64,000 nucleotides of DNA. Source: Ardenticatenaceae bacterium. Lineage in GTDB: Bacteria; Chloroflexota; Anaerolineae; Promineifilales; Promineifilaceae. Below are positions 56,495-64,000 of the stretch, piece by piece (position 1 is the stretch's first letter; each line of letters opens with the position of its first letter). The notes under the pieces are model-generated. The model saw nothing but the letters and a program-made list of their open reading frames with translations. It ran no database searches and had not been told where the DNA came from. A program made the position numbers and the translations under genes. The stretch spans positions 1-64,000 of the forward strand of contig JASJCR010000005.1 in NCBI GenBank assembly GCA_030065875.1, read 5' to 3'.

Positions 56495-56588
56495 ATATTG
56501 GCCGCGGATTTCGCGGATAATCACGATTTTTCTCTTTAATCGGGGAATATCCGTGCCATCCGCGGCTGTTTTTTAAAAGCGATCCACT
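56495..56588. repeat. Hairpin element, copy E
   Basis: GGCCGCGGATTTCGCGG at about 56501-56517 faces GTGCCATCCGCGGC at 56552-56565. On the minus strand the right end reads AAGTGGATCGCTTTTAAAAA, the family tail. It fills the convergent gap between the GH5 and glycosyltransferase genes. Confidence 0.65.
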
Positions 56589-56606
56589 TAATCTAGGGCA
56601 ATAGGT

Positions 56607-58580
56607 TTACTGGCCGATGGGCAGCCGAACGCGATTCTCTTTGAGATCAAGTGAAGGATCAACCTGTGCCGCTAGTCGTTCAATAGTCAGTGGATCATAC
56701 CATCCCAGGCCAACGGTGACGTCATCTGCGGTTAGCCCATCCGGCAAGGAAAAAGAGAAAGAATCGACGAAGCGTTCTCCTTTTCGCCACAGAACGGTTG
56801 GATAACAAGGTTGGCGATCAACCTGAAAGATCGGCGTTTCGTTTTCTTTTTCGGATAGGTAAACGTGTATAAACATCGTTTGGTCAACCGCCGGCCGGTC
56901 TAAGGCTTCCCAAACGAAGGTTAATTGATCATCAATCAACTCCCAGCGAAGCAGCTGAATATGCTCACCAAATTGGGCGGGCAGCGGCTTTCCGGCTAGC
57001 TGAGGTTTCGCCTCGGCCGGAATGGTCAGGGTTTTAAGAATCTCCCCGCCATCGCGTGGATGGATTAAGGGCGTGTCGACAACGGCCGTGGGGTAAACCG
57101 CTTGATACGGGATCAGGGCATCTTTGGCTAGCCTCTGATCGACCATGATCATGTTGATCTGCTCGATTGGAGGCAAGACCAGACACGGGGGTGAGGGGAT
57201 TGCGTGTGGTGAGGGTGGGCGCAGATTGTAAACCGGTTCTGCACCGTACAGAGTTTGGGGAATAAAATAACTGTTGATCTCTGGTGCCAGCGATTGACCA
57301 AATTGGGAGATTTCCCACTGGGCGACCTGAAAATCATCGTACAGCTGTGGATGTTCCGACCAGACGGCAAAATAATCGGAATAGGTGCGCTGAAAGCCCA
57401 GCAGCAGAAGCAGGCCGATGACGACCGTTCCAACATGACGGCGCAGCTGGTTGCCGTAGGTGGCCAGCTGCCAGGCTGCTGAACCGGCTGCAGCCGGCAA
57501 CGCGGCTGCGGCCACAAAAAAGCGGGTGTAGGTTGGTGCGCCATCGGTCAGGACGATCGGCAAAAGACCAACCACCAACCAGCACAACAGCACGCGATTT
57601 GAAAAAGAGATCCGGAACGAGCGGACCCAGGTAATCAATAAACCACCCAGACCAATCCAGAATATGAGGGACAAAAATGGATCAAATACCGGCCGACCGG
57701 GCAAATTGTGACGAGCCAGCTGATCTCCAAAGCCCGGAACAGATAAACCCGCCAACGTTCGGCCGCTGTTGCGCAGCAGGGCCAAGGGGATTGATTCGGC
57801 CCCTTCCCCAAGGGTGTTGTAGGTGGTCACGGCCGCTCGAGCGGTTAGCTGATCCCAATTTTGGCCAAAGAAGAGGAGCAGTGGGGCACCGATCAGCAGA
57901 GCGATGGCCACGATCAGCAAAAAACGTCCCAGATGGGTAGAGAACCAAAACGAGGGGAAAATCTTGTGAGGGTTAGGATTCCGGAAGGAGGGGTGCCAGG
58001 TCAAGACAAACCAGTAAACGGCCGCTGCGGCAACGGGCACGAATCGGCCGGTATCAAACGTGTAAATCGATACGCCCAGCACCACGCCCAGCAAAATAGT
58101 GCGCCACCAGCGCGGTGGTGAAACCAGCAGCCATAAGGCAACAAGGGAAGCCGGAAGCGGCAGCATCGATTCAAACCCCAGGCGGCTAAAGTGTAAAAAG
58201 GGATAGAGAATCGCCAGGATATACGCCCCGAGCAGCGCTTTTCCTTCATTTTTATGGGGGCCGTCCAGGTTAAAAATCGCCCGAAAAGTAAAAAAAGCCA
58301 GGGGAACACACAAGGTCCCAACGGTGGCAATGGCGTAGCGAATTGCGCGAGGATTGTCGCTCATCTGCTGCCATACCCGGGTCAAGTAAACCACGGCCGG
58401 GTGCATCCCCCCAAATCCGGCCGAGAAATAAATTTGATTTCCAGCGTCGCGGGCCGCCAGAGTGACCCAACCTTCATCGAACCACAACCCCGGTGGGAGC
58501 GTATCCAGCTGCCAGAAGCGGAGCCAGCCGGCCAAGAGGGTGATAGAAGTCAGATAGAGAGGAGTAGCGTAGCGGGTCAT
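56607..58580 (-). CDS. GT39/ArnT-like membrane glycosyltransferase
   Basis: 657 aa. The N-terminal region TLPPGLWFDEGWVTLAARD carries the first extracytoplasmic loop with catalytic-type Asp-Glu, typical of dolichyl/undecaprenyl-phosphate-sugar transferases. About ten membrane segments follow to residue ~400 (LGAYILAILYPFLHFSRLGFE; ILLGVVLGVSIYTFDTGRF; LLIVAIALLIGAPLLLFF). The C-terminal ~230 residues form a soluble beta-rich domain (HIQLLRWELIDDQLTFVWEALDRPAVDQTMFIHVYL). It transfers a lipid-linked sugar on the outer face of the membrane; the acceptor is unknown. A GGTGAAA-type heptamer array lies just upstream. Confidence 0.85.
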   Translation of the reverse strand: MTRYATPLYLTSITLLAGWLRFWQLDTLPPGLWFDEGWVTLAARDAGNQIYFSAGFGGMHPAVVYLTRVWQQMSDNPRAIRYAIATVGTLCVPLAFFTFRAIFNLDGPHKNEGKALLGAYILAILYPFLHFSRLGFESMLPLPASLVALWLLVSPPRWWRTILLGVVLGVSIYTFDTGRFVPVAAAAVYWFVLTWHPSFRNPNPHKIFPSFWFSTHLGRFLLIVAIALLIGAPLLLFFGQNWDQLTARAAVTTYNTLGEGAESIPLALLRNSGRTLAGLSVPGFGDQLARHNLPGRPVFDPFLSLIFWIGLGGLLITWVRSFRISFSNRVLLCWLVVGLLPIVLTDGAPTYTRFFVAAAALPAAAGSAAWQLATYGNQLRRHVGTVVIGLLLLLGFQRTYSDYFAVWSEHPQLYDDFQVAQWEISQFGQSLAPEINSYFIPQTLYGAEPVYNLRPPSPHAIPSPPCLVLPPIEQINMIMVDQRLAKDALIPYQAVYPTAVVDTPLIHPRDGGEILKTLTIPAEAKPQLAGKPLPAQFGEHIQLLRWELIDDQLTFVWEALDRPAVDQTMFIHVYLSEKENETPIFQVDRQPCYPTVLWRKGERFVDSFSFSLPDGLTADDVTVGLGWYDPLTIERLAAQVDPSLDLKENRVRLPIGQ

Positions 58581-58614
58581 CAGGTGCCAAGTTTAAAGTT
58601 AAAAGAGGAAAGTG

Positions 58615-58716
58615 AAAAGGAGATCGGGTGTTGGGTGATAGGTGAAGGGTGAAAGGTGGAAGGTGGAAGGTGATAGGTGGAAGGTGAAAGGTGGAAGGTG
58701 AAAGGTGGAAGGCGAT
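58615..58716. repeat. GGTGAAA/GGTGGAA heptamer array
   Basis: About fourteen 7-bp units (GGTGATA, GGTGAAA, GGTGGAA) lie between the divergent glycosyltransferase and NAD synthetase genes. The same unit appears in reverse at 7448-7530. Confidence 0.85.
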
Positions 58717-58824
58717 TGACAAAGGGGGGTGACTGGGCCATAATTAGTGTATTAATTACACAAAATAGACGGTTTTAAATTACCATCTCTTTTTACTTTA
58801 AACAAAGGACTCAGGACTTCTTTT

Positions 58825-60918
58825 ATGAATCTCATCACGTTGGCTACCTGCAATCTCAACCAGTGGGCCCTTGATTTTTCTGGAAACCTGGCCCGAATTG
58901 AAGAATCGATTCGCGTTTCGAAGCAGCGAGGCGCGACCTATCGGTTGGGGCCGGAACTGGAGATTCCCGGCTATGGGTGTCAGGATCACTTTTTAGAAGG
59001 GGATACGCTGCGACATTCATGGGAAGTTTTGGCCAGGATCATCGACAGCGATTTGACCGACGGTATTTTATGCGACATCGGGATGCCGGTTATGCACAAA
59101 AATGCTCGCTACAACTGCCGGGTTTTTGTCTTAAACCGGAAAATTTTGCTGATTCGTCCCAAGCTTATCCTGGCCAATGACGGCAACTACCGGGAAACTC
59201 GCTGGTTTGTACCGTGGCAGCGGCCGCGAGAAGTTGAGCCTTTTTTGCTGCCGACCCAAATTCGCGCCATTACCGATCAGAAAGAAGTGCCTTTTGGCGA
59301 TGCGGCCGTGGCCGCGCTGGATACCACCCTGGCGGCCGAAACGTGTGAAGAGCTGTTTGCGCCCGACAGCCCCAATATTTATCTGGGATTAGACGGTGTG
59401 GAAATTGTAGCCAACGGCTCCGGATCTCATCATGAATTGCGCAAATTAAACAAACGCCTCGATCTCATTCAGAGCGCGACGGGTAAAAATGGCGGAGTAT
59501 ATCTATACGCAAATCAACAGGGATGTGACGGCGGCCGGCTGTATTTTGATGGCTGTGCCCTTATCGCCGTTAATGGCCAGGTGGTGGCCCAAGGATCCCA
59601 ATTTTCGCTAAAAGATGTTGAGGTGGTGACCGCTACGGTTGATCTTGACGCCGTGCGCTCTTTTCGCGGGGCGGTGGCCAGCCGCATGGTGCAGGCCAGT
59701 CGTTCGCCAGAGGTGCCGCGGGTCAAGGTTGACGTGGCCCTGACGTCAGACGAACCAGGCGTTCGGCCGACGGCGCCGCAGCCGGTTCGCTACCATACCG
59801 CCGAAGAAGAGATCGCCTATGGTCCGGCGTGTTGGCTGTGGGATTATTTACGCCGCTCCGGGACGGCCGGCTTTTTCCTGCCGCTTTCCGGTGGAGCGGA
59901 CAGTGCGTCGGTGGCCGCCATTGTCGGTTCGATGTGCCAGCTTGTGGTGCGAGAGATACGGGCCGGCAACCAGCAGGTAATCGACGATGTAACTCGTCTG
60001 GTAGGGGAGTTTGACGGGGACGCCCAGGCGCTGGCCCATCAGCTGCTGCATACGGCGTATCTCGGCACCGACAACAGCTCGAAAGAAACGCTTGCCCGCG
60101 CCCAGCTTCTGTCAGAAGAAGTTGGAGCGTATCAGCTGACGCTCAAAATTGATGCGGTGGTGGACGCCCTGCTCAAAATATTTGTGGCCGCCACCGGCAA
60201 AACCCCACGGTTTAAGCTCAACGGCGGGAGCGCGGCCGAAAACGTGGCCCTGCAAAATATCCAGGCCCGGCTGCGGATGGTGCTGGCTTATCTGTTTGCT
60301 CAGCTGCTGCCGTGGGTGCGCGGCCGGTCGGGGGCGCTGCTCGTATTGGGGACCTCAAACGTCGATGAGGCGCTGCGCGGCTATATGACCAAATACGACA
60401 ACTCCAGCGCCGACATCAATCCCATTGGGGGGATCAGCAAGACCGACCTGCGTCGTTTTTTGCGCTGGGCGGCCGATCACCTGGGCTACAGCGCCCTAAA
60501 AGAGATTGTGGCTGCGGCCCCCACGGCCGAGCTGGAGCCGATCACCGAAAGTTATGCCCAAAAAGATGAAGTGGATATGGGAATGACATATGACGAGCTG
60601 AGCCACTTCGGCCGGCTGCGCAAGATGCAGCGCTGCGGTCCGCTGGAGATGTACGAGCAGCTGGTGCATGAATGGGACCATCTTTCCCCGCGAGAAGTGG
60701 CCGATAAAGTCAGGCACTTCTTTTACTACTACAGCATCAACCGGCACAAGATGACGGTGTTAACTCCTTCCTATCACGCCGAATCATACTCTCCGGACGA
60801 CAACCGCTTCGATCTGCGACAGTTTCTCTACAATGCGCGCTGGACGTGGCAGTTTAAGGCGATCGAGCGGCGAGTGGCAGCAGCAGAGAATGAAGTGGAT
60901 GTTTATCAACCAAGATGA
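58825..60918 (+). CDS. nadE: Glutamine-dependent NAD(+) synthetase
   Basis: 697 aa, of the long eukaryote-like two-domain type. The N-terminal nitrilase-like glutaminase has triad Glu in [14 protein letters not shown], Lys in [19 protein letters not shown] and Cys in [34 protein letters not shown]. The C-terminal ATP-pyrophosphatase has P-loop [22 protein letters not shown] and substrate-binding [38 protein letters not shown]. It converts nicotinic acid adenine dinucleotide to NAD using glutamine-derived ammonia. Housekeeping. Its last 65 bases overlap a convergent secreted-protein gene. Confidence 0.95.
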   Translation: MNLITLATCNLNQWALDFSGNLARIEESIRVSKQRGATYRLGPELEIPGYGCQDHFLEGDTLRHSWEVLARIIDSDLTDGILCDIGMPVMHKNARYNCRVFVLNRKILLIRPKLILANDGNYRETRWFVPWQRPREVEPFLLPTQIRAITDQKEVPFGDAAVAALDTTLAAETCEELFAPDSPNIYLGLDGVEIVANGSGSHHELRKLNKRLDLIQSATGKNGGVYLYANQQGCDGGRLYFDGCALIAVNGQVVAQGSQFSLKDVEVVTATVDLDAVRSFRGAVASRMVQASRSPEVPRVKVDVALTSDEPGVRPTAPQPVRYHTAEEEIAYGPACWLWDYLRRSGTAGFFLPLSGGADSASVAAIVGSMCQLVVREIRAGNQQVIDDVTRLVGEFDGDAQALAHQLLHTAYLGTDNSSKETLARAQLLSEEVGAYQLTLKIDAVVDALLKIFVAATGKTPRFKLNGGSAAENVALQNIQARLRMVLAYLFAQLLPWVRGRSGALLVLGTSNVDEALRGYMTKYDNSSADINPIGGISKTDLRRFLRWAADHLGYSALKEIVAAAPTAELEPITESYAQKDEVDMGMTYDELSHFGRLRKMQRCGPLEMYEQLVHEWDHLSPREVADKVRHFFYYYSINRHKMTVLTPSYHAESYSPDDNRFDLRQFLYNARWTWQFKAIERRVAAAENEVDVYQPR

Positions 60919-62470
60919 CAAAACTGTCCATCAGTCCTACCTGTACTTCCATCATCAGCCGGCCGTTGGGTGTTCCCTCAGGCAAATTTAGTGGAGGAAA
61001 GTCACCTCCTACATCGTCAACGGTTGTGTATTCATTTTCGCCCAGCCAAAGATTGTTGCACCCAAAATCCGTACCAAAACAAGAATCCGCAGCAGATGGA
61101 TTAAGCTCAAACTGGAATTGGTTCCGGTCGATCTGATCGTGATAGAGGAATAGAGGTGGTCTGGCCCAGGCATCGAGATCGAAGACCGAAAAGTCATACG
61201 ATTGGACGATGTCGTATTCCGTGATGAACTGCAAAGGGAGCGTAATCGTCACATACGTCATGGCATCGATATATAATGCGTCAACGGCCAAGATCCGTAC
61301 GCTGTTATCCATGACCTCGCCCATATGCCGAGCATTGGCCAGGGCGACGTGCCGCAAATTGATGTCGGTCGGTAGGTTAGCGACCGCTTCAGGCGGGCCG
61401 GCCCATATGCCAAAGCTGTTTTCTGAACTGCCACCGAGGGTAGTTACATCGAGATAAAGCGATCTAAATCCAAGGGAATCTATCGGCAAATTGAAGGTGT
61501 CCTGAGCCAGGTCAATTTCAAAGCCTCGGCCGGGGCCGGTTTGGGCTTCTGGCGATGGGTTTGGGCAGCGATCCAGATCATGTGAAACGACGTAGCCTCC
61601 AGTTGAACTGCCGCAGTCAGTTGGGACTTCTCCAAATTCATTAAACGCACCAGGGGATACCCAGCGCAAATCTGTGCCGTGATCATAATTGTCATAATCG
61701 GAATTTGGATAACCGGCCTCTTTGTACCCACTTTGGGCTGTATAGCGGGCCAGGGAAACACGTTCTTTATTTTCGTGCACGTAGTACAATTCATACAGTG
61801 TGGTTGTGCCATACTCGGTCAAATTGCCGACAAATTCGCGACACAAGCCATTCCCTGGATTGTCGCCTCGAATCTCGTCCATGCTAAGCACCCAAAAAGG
61901 ATTGATTTCGACCGCGTTTGAAATCGAAGTAGAGGATGCTAAGAAGCAAATATCGTCTCTGTTATTCGAATCACCTTGGGCTCTATCCCATTCACAGGTG
62001 TGAATTTCACAAGGATTATAGATGCCCCTTGTACACTGAGCAGTTTGGGTCAGGGGTTCAGTCGGATTGATTTCCAGCCATCTTTGGGTATGAGTGATCA
62101 CTGCCTGCTGGCTGCTGCCGTTAATCGAATCGGGGTCTAGAAGCTCGACTCGGATCATGGAACTGCCGCTCTGGGATTCATAATCCGGGGGAATCAGAAT
62201 CTCGTATTGGTAGGTATGCAAATCAGGATCGTAAGGGCTGCCCAAGGGGCTAAACGGGTCACCATACCGGGTACAGCCTTCGGGACCAAACTGCCCTAGA
62301 TGATATTGTTTGAAAACCGGCTCTCCAGGCTGCTCCTGGAATGGAAATTTGTCAGTTTGAGGGTAAATGAGATTGGGCGATGCTGTAAAACCCTCCATGT
62401 TAGAAAAAACACTCAGAAAAGATAGGAACATCACGCCAACCAGAGAAATTGTTTTAAGTAGGTTTGTCAT
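60854..62470 (-). CDS. Secreted protein of unknown function with a LLPLAAR C-terminal tail
   Basis: 538 aa. N-terminal signal [20 protein letters not shown]. The mature part is acidic, beta-rich and Cys-containing ([76 protein letters not shown]), with repeated mentions of Asp-rich loops typical of extracellular calcium-binding folds. No named domain recognised. The C-terminus [12 protein letters not shown] resembles the tails of the DUF1501 and GH5 proteins. Its end overlaps nadE by 65 bp on the opposite strand, and because the tail motif lies in the overlap, the overlap is probably real. It precedes a beta-helix protein gene in the same orientation. Confidence 0.7.
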   Translation of the reverse strand: MTNLLKTISLVGVMFLSFLSVFSNMEGFTASPNLIYPQTDKFPFQEQPGEPVFKQYHLGQFGPEGCTRYGDPFSPLGSPYDPDLHTYQYEILIPPDYESQSGSSMIRVELLDPDSINGSSQQAVITHTQRWLEINPTEPLTQTAQCTRGIYNPCEIHTCEWDRAQGDSNNRDDICFLASSTSISNAVEINPFWVLSMDEIRGDNPGNGLCREFVGNLTEYGTTTLYELYYVHENKERVSLARYTAQSGYKEAGYPNSDYDNYDHGTDLRWVSPGAFNEFGEVPTDCGSSTGGYVVSHDLDRCPNPSPEAQTGPGRGFEIDLAQDTFNLPIDSLGFRSLYLDVTTLGGSSENSFGIWAGPPEAVANLPTDINLRHVALANARHMGEVMDNSVRILAVDALYIDAMTYVTITLPLQFITEYDIVQSYDFSVFDLDAWARPPLFLYHDQIDRNQFQFELNPSAADSCFGTDFGCNNLWLGENEYTTVDDVGGDFPPLNLPEGTPNGRLMMEVQVGLMDSFVILVDKHPLHSLLLPLAARSP

Positions 62471-62531
62471 GTTAACTCCTGATTTCCATTACTGCCAATT
62501 CCCCGGAAAATATTTACGGGGAATCTTCCAT

Positions 62532-64000
62532 TTACGAATTTTCCGGGGAATTAATTACAATCGGCAGATAGATATAGCAGGCAATCACCCCACAGCGGCC
62601 CACCCCCTGAAACTCAAATGCCCCGATATCGTGCAGGGGTGAGCCGGTGCCCGGGCGGGGATTCCCAGCAAAGTCGGCCGTCAAACCCATGTCAACTCCG
62701 GCATCAATAGCCGGGGAACTGAGCTGGAGGCGGAAATCACCGGCCGCGGGATCGACAAAGAGCGGGTCGGTCTCGTACAGCGAATGGCCGCCGCTGATGA
62801 CGATGCCGGAATTAGCGTCCGGAGGGTTGGTAAATATATTGTAATCTTCTTCAACCCCGATTCCTTCAGCCATGAGATCAAAGCCAGCCACAATGGTGTT
62901 GGAAATAATTATCGTATCACCGGAATAGAACGCTGGGACAGTTAACGGCAGCGAATTGGAAATGGTGGTGTTTTCGACAATTAATACGCTTTCTGTAATC
63001 GAACTTCCAACGAAGGAGTTAGCCAAAGACAGGGCGGCCGATGCAACCGGTCCATCCTGGACGATTGAATTCGACAGCTTTGCAGACCCACCATAAACAC
63101 CGATGACACCTCGATTCTCAACAGTACTGTTGTGGACAAATTTGCTATGATTGACCTGGAGAACGGGCAAAAAAGTGAGGCTCTCGCGCGCAACCATAAT
63201 GGTTGGCTGCACGCTTTTATTATTCAAAAAAGTGCTATGATTAATAGTTAAGTTACCGTCTGCCCAAATGACGGTATCTGGTTTTTCGCCCAAATAAACA
63301 TCGTTGGATAAAGTATTGGCCTCAAATAGTGAGTTCGAGATCGTCATCGTGCCAGAATAATTAACAATTCCACTAGCAAAATGGCCGGTGTTTGAAAAAA
63401 ACAGAGACGAATCTATTTTTCCAAAAGCAGCGCCATCAGACCCATACCCCGTGTTATCTACATTTGCCCCATCAAGAAAAACAGAGCCCAATCCGGCAAT
63501 ATTATTAGAAAAAGAGCTTTCAATAATGTCCACCCTTCTTCCCTTAACCACAGCTCCCCATGGCCCAACGTAATTTTCATTTAAGTTTGAGCTAAAAATC
63601 TCGATCTCGACACCGTATAGAACATGCCCATCAAAACAAGGTATTTCTAGAATTGGTGGGAAAAATGCGTCACGATCATCGCATCGTTGATTTATAAATG
63701 TACTGTTAATTATGGCAATCTTATTATCTGAATAAATTGCAGATCCATTTGCACCATCAACCGCACCGTTGTTTTGAAATGTGGAGCTGTAAATCTTGGC
63801 CAGTTGGTTCGCATATATCGCTCCCCCCTTACCATCAACAGTCCCATTTCTATAATCGTCGCCGATAACCTGATTGCTGATAAATGTGGAATTGGTGACG
63901 TGAATGGTATCAATTACGCGAAAGACGCCGCCCAGGCTGCCCACATTGCTTATAAATATTGAATTAATAACTGAAGCGTTGACGGCTAACACCGGCCCTA
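62532..64000 (-). CDS. Right-handed beta-helix surface protein with choice-of-anchor Q end (partial)
   Basis: At least 486 aa; the frame is still open at the window edge, so the N-terminus with its signal is missing. It consists of beta-helix coils with repeats such as INSTFINQ, IDSSLFFSNTGH, ISNSLFEANTLSN, INHSTFLNNKS and VENTTISNSL. It ends in a choice-of-anchor Q segment: SLYETDPLFVDPAAGDFRLQLSSPAIDAGVDMG...DIGAFEFQG. The extreme C-terminus CYIYLPIVINSPENS carries the YLPIV tail. Likely secreted or surface-attached, possibly polysaccharide-binding. It lies 61 bp upstream of the secreted 538-aa protein, probably in one operon. Confidence 0.85.
   Translation of the reverse strand, partial: GPVLAVNASVINSIFISNVGSLGGVFRVIDTIHVTNSTFISNQVIGDDYRNGTVDGKGGAIYANQLAKIYSSTFQNNGAVDGANGSAIYSDNKIAIINSTFINQRCDDRDAFFPPILEIPCFDGHVLYGVEIEIFSSNLNENYVGPWGAVVKGRRVDIIESSFSNNIAGLGSVFLDGANVDNTGYGSDGAAFGKIDSSLFFSNTGHFASGIVNYSGTMTISNSLFEANTLSNDVYLGEKPDTVIWADGNLTINHSTFLNNKSVQPTIMVARESLTFLPVLQVNHSKFVHNSTVENRGVIGVYGGSAKLSNSIVQDGPVASAALSLANSFVGSSITESVLIVENTTISNSLPLTVPAFYSGDTIIISNTIVAGFDLMAEGIGVEEDYNIFTNPPDANSGIVISGGHSLYETDPLFVDPAAGDFRLQLSSPAIDAGVDMGLTADFAGNPRPGTGSPLHDIGAFEFQGVGRCGVIACYIYLPIVINSPENS

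Overview
The window is bacterial, gene-dense DNA of about 50-55% GC with many insertions of small repeats. No rRNA or tRNA gene, IS transposase operon or CRISPR array was seen. The most likely source is a Chloroflexota bacterium (Anaerolineae-like). This is an inference from a DUF1501/DUF1800 pair, several exported proteins ending in a LPLV/IPTVV-type tail, an AbgB-like peptidase, a Pnkp/Hen1 RNA-repair pair, extreme enrichment of the palindrome CGGCCG, and intergenic heptamer tandem repeats. No marker gene fixes the taxon.

Layout. 0-4.6 kb: a REP-type transposase carrying its own REP palindromes, small membrane proteins, an F420-reductase-like protein, and a membrane protein coupled to a winged-helix regulator with a clear double operator. 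4.8-8.9 kb (minus): polynucleotide kinase-phosphatase-ligase Pnkp and 2'-O-methyltransferase Hen1. 8.9-12.6 kb: a plasmid-type partition locus, with three arrays of 10-bp phased repeats, ParA, a ribbon-helix-helix partner and a DinD/BRO-N protein. 12.3-16.3 kb: a structured leader RNA followed by a phosphonate/phosphate-type ABC importer (PhnD, PhnC, fused PhnE). 16.4-21.4 kb (minus): CmoB/CmoA wobble-uridine modification, a cytochrome P450, and an enoyl-CoA hydratase with its TetR regulator.

21.5-31.2 kb (minus): a mannitol-type PTS operon. It encodes a PRD regulator, EIIC, EIIB, EIIA, an HPr-Enzyme I fusion, an unusual dehydrogenase with two nucleotide-binding folds, and a PfkB kinase, which together would import and catabolise a hexitol. 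31.4-33.5 kb: Nudix hydrolase and PfkB kinase. 33.7-35.3 kb: AAA ATPase. 35.3-38.1 kb: a replication-initiator-like gene with two DnaA domain-I modules and seven iteron-like repeats inside its coding sequence, preceded by an opposite-strand small RNA with promoter and terminator. 38.4-46.8 kb: ferredoxin:thioredoxin reductase catalytic chain, AbgB-like peptidase, two NAD(P) oxidoreductases, an HxlR regulator, a molybdopterin oxidoreductase and an FmdE-like protein. 46.8-64 kb: TfoX-N, DUF1501/DUF1800, alcohol dehydrogenase plus galactarolactone cycloisomerase-like enzyme, SDR/TetR pair, VOC protein, GH5 hydrolase, ArnT-like glycosyltransferase, glutamine-dependent NAD synthetase, and two large secreted proteins.

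The most interesting unexplained material is the pairing of a ParA/RHH partition module with decamer arrays (8.9-11.2 kb) and an iteron-bearing DnaA-like initiator with an adjacent counter-transcribed RNA (35.3-38.1 kb). Together they suggest that this segment belongs to, or has absorbed, a large plasmid or chromid. A second layer is a rich set of small repeats: heptamer tandem arrays that reach into gene 3' ends, hairpin elements with conserved tails, REP palindromes, and a multi-stem element with TAAA/TTTA loops.
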